Part shown: positions 24,367-34,427 of the stretch, in pieces
Layout: each line of letters begins with the position of its first letter
Numbering within the stretch: position 1 is the stretch's first letter
Origin: Akanthomyces muscarius
Lineage: Eukaryota > Ascomycota > Sordariomycetes > Hypocreales > Cordycipitaceae
Assembly: GCF_028009165.1 (NCBI RefSeq)
Contig: NC_079242.1
Span: 4,588,001 to 4,652,000, forward strand
Length of the DNA stretch: 64,000 nucleotides
Direction: 5' to 3'
The notes under the pieces: generated by a model
The model's input: only the letters and a program-made list of their open reading frames with translations
Database searches by the model: none
What the model was told of the DNA's origin: nothing
Translations under genes and position numbers: made by a program

Positions 24367-25638
24367 TCACGCCACGACCGCTTGCGCCTTGCGCTCCTCC
24401 TCCCTTTCCAGCATCTTCTCGAGGACGATCCTGCGGACCTCAAAGATGACCTCGACGGCAATGAGCGCAATGATGATCCACTCGAGCCTGGTGCCGTGCT
24501 GCTCGCTCGACATCTCGCGGAGGACCGTGGCAATCTCGTTTGCATAGTCCATCTTCTGGTTGAGGGCGCGGATGCGGACGTTGACGTCGAGGGCGCGGCC
24601 GACCTGCTCGTAGTAGCCCTCGAGGCCGAGCTCGGAGCGGCTGTCCCAGAAGATGTCGGGGAGGGCGTCGGTGAGCTCCGAGTAGTGGTTGAGGCGGGCG
24701 CGGAGGCTGAGGAGCTCGCCCGTCTTCTGGAGGATGAAGCGGCGGGAGAGGGGGACGCCGGCGCCGCGGGAGAGGAGCGCGGGGATGGCGCGCGTGCTCT
24801 CAAAGTACGAGGTGAGGGCCGTCTCGAGCACGGCGAGCTTGGTGCTGCGCGCGAGGCCCGAGGAAAAGGCAATCTGGGCGAGCGTGGTGTCGAGGCGGTC
24901 GCCGCCGCCGTCGGCCGCGTGCTCGCGGCGCGTGCCGAGCACGACGAGGTCGCCCTTGAGGACGCTGGCCTCGCGGCTCGGGTCGGTCGTGAAGTCGAGG
25001 TCCTCGGCCTCGCGGAGGTTCGGGGGGTGCAGGTCCTCGGTGGCGCGCAGGAGCTGCCGCGCGACGACGTCGGGCGGGAGGGACCACGTCACGAGCGTGC
25101 CCGAGGGGAAGACGAAGATGTCGCCGCCGTTGACGGCGCGCGCGTGGACGACCTCGTTGGCGTCGAAGCCGGTGCCGTCGGGGTCGATCGAGAAGCCGTG
25201 CGAGGAGAGGATCTCGAGGACCGTCGGCATGTGGAAGCCCTCGGCGATGCAGACGGCGCTGACGACGGTGGAGGGGTCGCCTGTGGCGGGGGCGGCGGCG
25301 GAGGGAGTGATGGCTTGGCTGCTCGGACTGCTGCGCTTGGGCTGCTGGGCAATGATGGCGACGCGCCGGAGCGAGTTCTTGGTGGTTGCGGTGCGGGCGG
25401 GTTTGCGCTTGGTCGGGGTTGTGTCGGCCGCTGCGGCAGAAGAAGACGACGGGTCTTTGGATTCGTCACTTGCTTGGGAGAGGTATGGATTCGAGGTAAA
25501 GAAGCTGCGCTTGCGAGGCATGCAGACGGGCGTCGTCTGATGGAAGCACCTGGTCGGCCGGCGGGGCAGCACTACGTTGCTGCTATGGATGTGGCGGGCG
25601 ACATGATGGAGAGAGATGCGCTGGGGAGAGGATCTCAT
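24367..25638 (-). CDS. Mitochondrial RMND1/Rmd1-family protein (DUF155)
   Basis: Single exon, 423 residues from the ATG at 25638; the upstream in-frame extension to 25716 is not presequence-like. The N-terminus is rich in Arg, His and Ser and lacks acids, as in a mitochondrial presequence. After a Ser/Ala/Thr-rich linker, the DUF155 domain runs from ~130 (AVCIAEGFHMPTVLEIL) through GGDIFVFPSGTLVTWSL, the FSSGLARSTKLAVLE helix and LLSLRARLN to a C-terminal membrane helix (LEWIIIALIAVEVIFEVRR). Family members (RMND1, yeast Rmd1/Rmd8) support mitochondrial translation or sporulation; the inner membrane is the likely site. The gene is head to head with SEC14, sharing a 628-bp promoter region. Confidence 0.88.
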   Translation of the reverse strand: MRSSPQRISLHHVARHIHSSNVVLPRRPTRCFHQTTPVCMPRKRSFFTSNPYLSQASDESKDPSSSSAAAADTTPTKRKPARTATTKNSLRRVAIIAQQPKRSSPSSQAITPSAAAPATGDPSTVVSAVCIAEGFHMPTVLEILSSHGFSIDPDGTGFDANEVVHARAVNGGDIFVFPSGTLVTWSLPPDVVARQLLRATEDLHPPNLREAEDLDFTTDPSREASVLKGDLVVLGTRREHAADGGGDRLDTTLAQIAFSSGLARSTKLAVLETALTSYFESTRAIPALLSRGAGVPLSRRFILQKTGELLSLRARLNHYSELTDALPDIFWDSRSELGLEGYYEQVGRALDVNVRIRALNQKMDYANEIATVLREMSSEQHGTRLEWIIIALIAVEVIFEVRRIVLEKMLEREEERKAQAVVA

Positions 25639-26266
25639 GGCGGTGACTGGACACCATGGGGCGGCGGTGCAGGAGGCCGTAGGCTCAAGAGGATCTAACC
25701 TGTATAATGGGAGCAATTGATGCTGCGAAACCCTTTTTTTTTTCTTGGGCCCTGGTAGATTGAAGCTTGATTGGAGCTTTGCCGGGTTTGGTATGTAGCT
25801 CCAGTGGGCTTGCTAGCTTGGTTGCTGGGATTATCTACAGTGTCAGTGGCGCTGAGTGGTAGGCTTGGGCAAATCGCTTGCTCGTGACCTGGCACGTGAC
25901 TCACCGCTTCCCCAACAACGAGGCCTCTCCAATCAACTAGTCCACATTGGGCTCATGCGGTCGACATGGTCCCTGCTGGCGTCGTGGGGCCGCCGAATAA
26001 TTATTAGGCACGTTAATTACACCAAACAGCCAGGCTGGTCGTCTCGTCTCGCTCCGCCTCGTCTCCAAATCTCCTTTTCGATTCCTCAATCCTTCTCTTC
26101 TTCGTTTCCAAAACCTCTTCTTTTGGAACACGCCTCGTCCTTTTTTCCTTCAAGCCATCGACCGTCCTCTTGGCTTTTCCTCCTTGATCTCCTCCCTCCC
26201 TCTTGTCCCTGTGCATAAATACCCCTCGATTTCTCTTCCTCTCCATCCCTTGTCAAATCCCCCACC
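25639..26266. other. Bidirectional promoter region, RMND1-family gene / SEC14
   Basis: Head-to-head genes are 628 bp apart. It holds a CACGTGAC at 25893-25900, a T-rich run near 25733-25745, and a pyrimidine-rich leader from ~26040 to the SEC14 start. Confidence 0.6.
25893..25900. promoter_or_regulatory. CACGTGAC site in the shared RMND1-family/SEC14 promoter
   Basis: CACGTG core about 255 bp from one start and 370 bp from the other; a candidate bHLH/Cbf1 site by motif only. Confidence 0.35.
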
Positions 26267-27484
26267 ATGGATATCGACGCCAAATACGACCACTACGACT
26301 TCCCCTACGAGGCCAAGGAGCCTCAAAATGGCCACGCCGGTCACCTCACCGAGGCCCAGATTGCTCAGGTGCACCAGCTGCGCATGATGCTCGAGGCTGA
26401 GGGCCTCACGGAACGTCTCGACACGCTGACTTTGGTATGTATACATGTTTATGACGTATTGATTACGGCGACCCGGAATCAGGTTCTAATAATTCTCTTC
26501 AGCTGCGCTTCCTCCGCGCTCGCAAGTTTGATGTCGCCCTCGCCAAGCAGATGTAAGTTTTCCCATGTCCAGCTCTTCCGTTCAGCTCGGACCCTGGCTA
26601 GTTGCGATGGCTGTTGCTGACGTTCCAACCCAAGGTTTGTCGACACGGAAAAGTGGCGAAAGGAGACCGATCTCGACAACACCATTGCTACCTGGGACTA
26701 CCCCGAGAAGCCCGAGATTCAAAAATACTACAGACAGTTCTACCACAAGACTGATAATGTATGTCATTTGCTTGGCCGCTCGCTGCCTTGCTTCAAATGG
26801 CGGCGTGATGAATAAAGACTAACCATTTCCCAGGACGGCCGCCCCATCTACATTGAAACGCTCGGCGGCATCGACCTGACTGCCATGTACAAGATCACTA
26901 CCAGCGAGCGCATGCTTCACAACCTGGCTGTCGAATACGAGCGCCTCTCCGACCCCCGCCTGCCTGCCTGCTCCCGCAAGGTCGATAACCTCGTCGAGAC
27001 TTGCTGCACCGTCATGGACCTCAAGGGCGTCACCCTGACCAAGGTCCCCTCGGTCTACTCGTACGTCAAGCAGGCCTCGGTCATCTCGCAAAACTACTAC
27101 CCCGAGCGCCTGGGCAAGCTGTTCCTCATCAACGCCCCCTGGGGCTTCTCGACCGTCTGGAGCGTCGTCAAGGGCTGGCTGGACCCCGTCACCGTCAAGA
27201 AGATTCACATCCTTGGCGGCGGCTACAAGAGCGAGCTGCTCAAGCACGTCCCCGCCGAGTCCCTGCCCAAGGAGTTTGGCGGCACCTGCGAGTGCCCCGG
27301 CGGCTGCGAGAACGCCGACGCCGGCCCCTGGAAGGACCCCGAGTGGGCTCGCCCCGCCAAGTGGGAGCAGGCCGCCGTCACCAACGAGCCCTCCTCCGTC
27401 ACCAAGCCTGCCGAGAACGAGAAGGCTGCCGCCGTCGTCCCCGCCGAGGAGGAGAACACAGCTGCTGCCGCTGCGACTGCCTAA
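26267..27484 (+). CDS. sec14: Sec14-type phosphatidylinositol/phosphatidylcholine transfer protein
   Basis: Cytosolic lipid-transfer protein needed for Golgi secretion. Exons 26267-26434, 26503-26552, 26635-26758 and 26834-27484 give 330 residues; all three introns are GT-AG and phases join cleanly. CRAL-TRIO N-terminal helices (residues ~33-75) include LRFLRARKFDV; the CRAL-TRIO lipid-binding fold (~95-270) includes the DLKGVTL strand, YYPERLGKLFLINAPWGFSTVW and LPKEFGG. A Cys-rich CECPGGCEN follows, then an Ala/Glu-rich tail (~290-330), common in filamentous-fungal Sec14. Length is close to yeast Sec14 plus the tail. Confidence 0.95.
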
Positions 27485-28059
27485 ATGTGCAGTGACAGCG
27501 CAGCATCTTGAGTTTCCATGGATCAACTGGCATTAGGACGGAGTTGTTGAATGTTTGTGGGCTTAGCGAGCAGTGGTAATGAAGTTGTGTTTAGTTGGCG
27601 AGGTGTTTTGTGTGCAGACATTTTGAAGGGGTTAGATTGGGCAATCCCGGGTCGGTACACCACAAGAAGAAAAAAAGAAGCAGGGGTACTCTGTTTCCGC
27701 TCCAGTTCCCAAACTTGTCCCTTGCTAAGCAAGGAGACAGGGATGGAAGTAGAAGAATATTTCAACAATTAACCACAAAACACGATAGAACGGGATAGGG
27801 ATTGTACTGTTTTGGCATTTAGAAGCTTTGTCTTTGGCAGAATACAGAACGGGACAGTTTCGAGATTAAGTCCTTGGAAATTGAAATTATGGTATTTGTC
27901 TATTTACATTGTGTTGAAATATCGCAAAATGAGTACAACGCCAGAAGCAGGCTGTTCCCCGAAGCCGCTTGTTCCAACCGATGCGCCGTAACTACCGAAG
28001 AAAAAAAAGAAACCATCCTATCATAGTGTCGTGAGAAAGCCCGTCGCAAAGGCACAGCA
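27485..28059. other. Tail-to-tail intergenic region
   Basis: 3' flanks of SEC14 (+) and MIS14 (-). No gene or repeat is recognised. Confidence 0.65.
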
Positions 28060-28855
28060 TCACCGCCCATCGCGCACATACTCGCCCGCCACGCGCGCGC
28101 GCTCCATCTTGGCCACGACGCTCGGCATGTCCCTCTTGAGCCTGCCCAGCGCGCCGACGGCGCCGCGAAAGCGCTCCTCGACGCCCTCCTGCCTCTCCAG
28201 CGACCGCAGCAGCAGCGCGTCCTCCCCTTGGCCGGCATCCTCCCGCCGGCGCCGCGTCGCCGCCTCCAGCCCGCGCTGCAGCTGGGCCTCGTCGCGCGCG
28301 GCCGCGGCGTCGAGCTGCGCGGCCATGGCGGCCGCCACATCGGCGGGCACGGCGCGCTTCATGGCGGCGACCTGCTCGAGCAGCTGCTCCTCCTGCGAGA
28401 CGAGCTCGGCGACGCGCTGGCGCTTGTCGGCGTCGAACGGCTCGTAGGCGATGCTGTCGTCGGGGGCCACCGGCGGGATGGAGGACTTGCGACCGCTGGA
28501 TCTGGAGGCGGGCTTGAAGAAGTCGGCGGGGTCGACGGGGAGGCCGTTGATGGAGAGGTTGGGCGCGGCGAGGGTGAATGTGCGATCAATGTACTGGTGT
28601 CGTCGACCGGGTCAGTATAAAAAGAAACACTGCGGGCGGGGCCCCGCCCTGGTCCAAGGGACGGGAGAGAAGACAAACATCGTCGACAATGGCCTCAATC
28701 TCGTTGCGCAGCTCGTCCTCGCCGCCGTCGCTCTGGGGCGGGAACGCGGCGTGCAGGTGCTCGGCGGCCGCGGCGCGGACGTTTGCGATGAGAAAGGCGA
28801 AATCTTTGGGGGACGCGAGTTCGATGCGGCGCTGGCCGTCCTCGCTGTCGTCCAT
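28060..28855 (-). CDS. mis14: Kinetochore protein Mis14/Nsl1 (MIND complex)
   Basis: Subunit of the Mis12/MIND complex linking centromeric chromatin to Ndc80. Exons 28855-28679 and 28593-28060 (intron 85 bp, GT-AG) give 236 residues. The N-terminus has the family pattern RRIELASPKDFAFLIANV, and the junction restores VDDYIDRTFTLAAPNLSINGLP, which is typical of fungal Mis14. A conserved YEPFDADKRQRVAEL segment follows, then long charged coiled-coil helices to the end (RLKRDMPSVVAKMERAR). An ATG further upstream in the same frame (codons before 28855) is possible, but the family starts near this point. Confidence 0.85.
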
Positions 28856-29427
28856 GGCGTGGAGGAGGGGCTTTTTCCGGAGGTTTTCTTCTTCAAGTTG
28901 GCGAGCCCATGTCGCCCAATGTTTTCGTTGAAGAAGACGGAGGGTTCGCGAATGTAGGAGGAGGGTGTGGAGCAACAGCTGTGAGACGCGGCGGGGCAGA
29001 AGTGGTGGTGCGTTGGCGACGGCACTGACCGGTAGATGGGTGGTGGCGAGATCTCGAGGGATGGGATAGAGAAGGTGCTGAAAACGATGAAAATAGCGAT
29101 CGGGGGTTCAAATACACACTTGAAGAGGTTTTTATCCGTTTCCAGAAAAACCAACCCAAGTTCCATGGTACCTTGAACCACAGCTTAGCAGACGTGTAAG
29201 TCGTGGTTCACAGATCGCTTTGAATTATGTAGGATTCTACAATAAACTGAACGGTGATTGTTTTTATCGAATTCTTACATGAAAATTCTATTTAAAACAT
29301 TCCTTCTAAACTGTATACCGAATATACCCATCTCTCTTGAGTCTACTCGGGAGCCACGAGCAAATGAGCTGCCTACTTTTCCTTGCCGTGATGGTAAGAT
29401 GCGAGGAAACGCGACAATAAATTCCCT
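28856..29427. other. Intergenic region between MIS14 and ABC transporter
   Basis: MIS14 promoter/leader and the 3' flank of the ABC transporter gene. Nothing else is recognised. Confidence 0.6.
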
Positions 29428-32400
29428 CTAAACCCCCTCAGAAAAACGTTGCTGCTGCAAATCTGCGCGTATAAGCTCATTCAGCATGCTGCCCGGCTCA
29501 CGGATAAGATCCCCAGGAGAGCCGTGCTCCAGCAGCCGCCCGTCCTGAATAATGATGACCTGGTCAAACTTTTGAATACCCATCAGCGTATGCGTGGTGG
29601 TGATGACCGTCTTTCCTGCCGTGATGCCTAAAATTGCAGCCAGAACCGCCGTGTGGCGCCCCTCGCTCATTCTGGTGAGAGTCGTCAGTAATCGTCCTTC
29701 CAACGCCGTGACGGACCGGGGAAACTACATACCCGCTGGTGGGCTCATCGAGCACATATACCGCAGAATCGCGCAGCAATGTTCGACAGATGCCAATGTG
29801 CTGCTGCCAGCCTTCAGAGAAGCTGCAGCCGTTCCACTTTGCATCCAGCTTCGACATAATCTCGGCGCACATTTCGGGCGTCATGACTTGGCGTAGTACC
29901 TCCTCGACCCGAGCGTCGGATACGTCTCCCGCCGGATCCAAGTTCTCCCTAACACTGCCGCTGTTATTTGCGACAAACTTCTGGGGGTGTCCTACCAGAC
30001 GACGACGCAGACTGTCACTCTCGACGTGGGAGAGCTCAGCACCGTCTACGCACATGGTGCCGCCAGCAATGTGAATGAGCCCAAAAAATGCTTGTAATAA
30101 AGACGTTTTGCCACTAGAAAAAGTTAGTTAAATTGAGCATGGCCTTTCTTTGACAAAAGTTGGACTTGCCTGCCTGTTCTGCCGAGAACAGCCACCTTGT
30201 TTCCCGACGCTATGCTGACGGTGATATCGTTCACAACAACATGTGATCTAACTCGTCGAAGCATTAGAGTAAATTATCGAGACACAGATTTAAGATGGGA
30301 AAAAGCATACCCGTACGCGAGAGACAAGCTGTCGAGCTCGACGTCTCCTTTCTCTGGCCAAGAGTCCGTGACGACAGCCTCTGGAAGCACGACTTTCTCT
30401 TGGGGCGTGCGGTGAGTATAGTCAAAGATGCGCTCCATCGAGGCCATGGAGGACTCAAACCGTGTCCACCATATCAGAAGCAGCATTGCGTCTTGGCCGA
30501 GCGAAATGGTGTTTACCAGTGCCAGGCCGCCCCAGGCCGCACTCTGCGCGCCCCCCAGTCCGACGAGCAGCGCCGCCACGGCGGTGGCCAAGCACCCGTT
30601 GAGGAGATTCAGCATCAGAATGGCCCAGTGCTGGATAGAGCCGAATATGTATCCCATTAGGAGTGCATGATACACCCTGTCAGAAATTACCTGCGACAGA
30701 AACTTCTCGCCTCTCAGCGCTCGAATGGTCAGACGCCCCTGCACGGTCGCACTGGCTACCTCGAGCATGGGTGCCCGGGCGGCGATTTGCAGAGTGCGAA
30801 GCTGAACTGACGTGGATAGGTAGACCTTTTGTAGGAGCCAGAGGAGCGGCAAGAGGGCCACGAGTGAGATGATTGCGTAAGGTGAGCCAATGGCAATGAC
30901 CACAAGCGAGCCCAAGCTAGCTCCAACGGCTGAGGATCGTCAGCAAAAACAGTACCGTGCAAGCCTTCCGTTATATGCGTTGCCTACCGTGTATCAAATT
31001 CTCTAGAGCTTGCGGCAATGCCAAATCAACAGCCTCTATATCATTCATAAACCTGGAAAGAATATTAGAACTGTCCTGTCCGATAAAGTGAAGCCACCAT
31101 ACCTGTTTACCGTCTCGGATTTATGCAGCTCAGTGGTGGATGCCGGCGTTCTAAACTCAAGTCAGTTCTCGGGAAAAATAAATAGATAATACAATCATCA
31201 ACTTCTCGTACGTACTTGACGAGAACCGAAAGCATATCTTGATGTAAGCTGATGCTGCTGGAGGGAATGAGCTTCATAAATAGCACCCTATCAATCATGT
31301 TAGTCAGTAGTAGGCTTAAGGTCGGATTCTAGTCGAACCAAGTCAAGGCATAGGACACCAACAGTCCAGCGCCAACAAAAGCGGCATATATGCCAATGTA
31401 GTAGCCAGCTTCGGCACTCTCATGCGATGTGGCATACTGGCCAGCCCAGTGGGAGAGCCAAAACGCTGTCATCAAGCTATCAGCATCAAATTGTACTACC
31501 TCTTCGGGTGCTTGGACTCACAGCTTCCCTTGTCAATACCAATCCAAGTAAACAAGAAAAGCGCAACACAAGCTAAAGTCGCAATAGAGCCAAATGACTT
31601 TAAATAAAGACGATGAGCCTCGTAGCTCTTCCGTTTGACTTGGTCAAGTGTTTCTCCAGGGGGTGATTGGTCGGCGTCTGACACTCGCTCGGTGTCGTTT
31701 GTAGGCTGAACAGAAGCAGGCAATCTACTATCGCAAATCTCCGGACTCTCTCCAGCTTCCTCAATAATCTCCTCGCCAGCAGTAAAATTGGAAAAGTCCC
31801 TTTCGACGACCGTCAACGAACCGGAGGCCAGCTGGTAAAAGCGAGCGTTGGCGACACCGGACAATATCGAGGGCGCTATTATTCAGTGTAAGCAGTGATA
31901 ATATCAGGGTACGTAATTGGCAGCTTTACTCTCTGTGCAGCAAAATATCGCTGCCGCTCGCCGTTTTTGCAGAAATCCATCAGGGCCGAACAAGTTAACT
32001 GCGACCTGCGTCCTCGTCTTGGCATCGAGGCCACTAAAGACGTCATCAAGCAAAAGTAAATCACCCCCTTCATCGTATAGACTCCGAGCGAGGGACACGC
32101 GTTTACGCTGGCCGCCACTTAGGGGAGAGCCATTGCTGGCCAACCCTGTGTCGTCGCCTTTGGGAAGGTTTAGCAGGTCATGGTCCAAGCAGCAGGCAGC
32201 CACGACCTCGCTATATAATTTCGCGTTGAAGGCCTTTCCAAACAGAATATTTTCCTTTACCGTCATCTCGGGAACAAACCAGGGTACTTGGTCACAAAAA
32301 GTGAGGTGCTTTGCGCCGATGCTCATGGCCCCTGCTTTGACGCGGACCTCTCCAAGCACTGCTTTCAGGAAGCTGGATTTTCCGCAGCCTGGGGCACCCG

Positions 32401-34427
32401 ATAATACCAGCAGCTCCCCCGTGCTTACAGAAAGGTCTGCGTCCTTGAGAAATATCGAGTTCGGAGTCCATTCCGCGGTTGCGTTGCTTAGAAGTAGCAG
32501 CAGTCCAGCTGTTTCCTCTTTGCGTTCGGTCTTGGGGTCTGCGTGCTTTCCCTCGTCAGCGCCCTCCGTGACGTAGTCACGTATGCGCTTCCAGCTGATA
32601 AAGGCGCTGAAAAAGTCTGGCAGCATTTGGATTATCGAGAGGAGAGGAGTGAGCATAATTTGGATCAATGAGAGGGACGTGAAGAGAATTGAGTAGTCAA
32701 ATCGCAGCTGGGGCAGAAGAGCAACACCACCAAAAGCCGCCAAATTCGCGAGACTCATGGTAAATGTCGCTAAAAAAAAAAAAGGAAATATGAAGTTAGA
32801 TTAGGGGTCTGACAAATGAGGCAGAATAGAGTTTACTTGCCGGCAATGATAACGAATGTGAGAACACGGCGAAACGTGGTCGCGGCGTCAATCTCTCGCT
32901 GCCTGCTCTGCGTCGCCTGCTGAGCAGCTGTGTGCTGCATGTTGCCAAACCGAATGTTTCTAATGTCCGAAATAAGATTCTTGACTATTTGGATGCGGAC
33001 CTCGGCCGCCTCCAGAAACGCTTTCTGGCTTTGCGACAGCGGTTTGCCCAGCAGCATTGGTGCGAGGAAGCACACTACCGCAGCAAGTAAAGGACCGAGA
33101 AACGCGAGATTAATGGACTTGAACAGAACATAGGAGCCCACTCCCACCACGACAAGGTTCGGCGCAATCATGCCGCTCATGACGATGGCTCCAGAAACCG
33201 CCGCAGAGTCCTCGGACAGGCGCACCAAAACTTTGCTTCCGGCAGTCTCCCAGTCGGCATTCTCCGGCGGGCCTACACCAAAAGAGCGAAACGCCACGTT
33301 GTGGATGAGAAAAGAGCGGACTCGAGTAGATAGTTGGAAGAACATTTGCTCGCCATGAGCTTGGAGAAGGCTGTTTGCGAGTTGACTGGGTGGCGCCAGA
33401 ATATTAGCCGAGTCGTTATGGCCGTGACCAGGGCGCGAAGGACTTACTTGAAGAACATGCCAACAACTAGCCAAATACCGATGGAGCGATCCTTGCTGCC
33501 CTGCAAAAATGACACTATGCCGTTGATGATGAACGGCTGTGCGAGCAAGGTGCCAGCCCCCAGGAGCCGAACAAACAGTGCACCGAGGAACTGGATCGTG
33601 GCACTTCCCCAGAAACCCGCATCATAGAAATCGACTTTACTGCCCCGCAGCGTGTAGGTTGCAACCGGACGCGCTAGAGAAGACTTGAGATCCTCGGCGA
33701 CCAGCTTATTCTTGAGGCCGTATCGGAGCAGCGGCCAAAGCCAGCCAAAGAAGAGCATACCAGAGGTTCCGCCTCCAGACTCGTCAATGTAGGCTCTTCT
33801 GCTGTTGCGCACTTCCCTAGACTTGGCGCTCGAGCAGAATTCGGAAAAGAAAAAGGAAATGGCCGTCATGATCATGATGGCGATTTGCAGTGCCGGAAGA
33901 GCAAAGCCGGCCGGTGGGTCGAGCTGGGCCAGCCGCCACAGGGTGTGAACTCGAACGCCGTCTGAAATACATGTGACGAGTAGGTAGAGGTTCGTGGCAA
34001 GCAGAGAGTCGGCATTCCACAACAAGCGGCAGACGAATAGCCCCAGAGCCGCCAAAAGTCGAAAGACGTAGCTGGCGGTGCCGAGTGCGTCGGCACCCAG
34101 CAAAGACCCGACTGGAAGCCTGGAGCTGATGATGAGCGAAGCCAAATGCAACGAGACAAGCGGTATCAATATCATCTAAAAATGTGTTAGTCGCAGCATT
34201 CCCTGGTCCAAAGTCTTGTAAACGCAATGGGGTCGTACCATGTCCATCCAAGCTTGGGCGCTCTTCCAGCCACGGCAAAAGGACCGCGATGACCATTTAA
34301 AAGAAGCAATGATGATCATGATAACCAGAGCGAGCGCGGCAGGGAGCATGCCAAATACGGCATTCTCAAAGTTGACGGAGAAATCGACGCCGCCGTCGGG
34401 CGACGTCGTAAAGGGACTTATGGACAT
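29428..34427 (-). CDS. ABCC (MRP-type) ABC transporter, 13 exons
   Basis: Full-size exporter of 1429 residues, probably for conjugates or drugs at the plasma or vacuolar membrane. Exons: 34427-34239, 34175-33448, 33385-32841, 32769-31930, 31875-31522, 31465-31339, 31287-31216, 31150-31103, 31052-30988, 30929-30311, 30247-30170, 30113-29733, 29671-29428 (total 4290 nt, in phase throughout). About five N-terminal helices form TMD0, followed by TMD1. NBD1 has Walker A GAPGCGKSS (612-620), signature LSGGQ (704-708) and Walker B LLLLDD (725-730); TMD2 follows. NBD2 has Walker A GRTGSGKTS (~1218-1226), a poor signature FSEGW (1320-1324), Walker B VLDE (to ~1345) and an H-loop His. Introns 32770-32840 and 30114-30169 start with GC, not GT; the second splits the Walker A Ser codon. 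The substrate cannot be told from sequence. Confidence 0.92.

Noticed and set aside
24346..25698. 450-codon plus-strand open frame opposite the RMND1-family gene
   Set aside because: Ala/Glu/Gly/Val-rich shadow of a GC-rich gene; the minus strand carries the real DUF155 protein.
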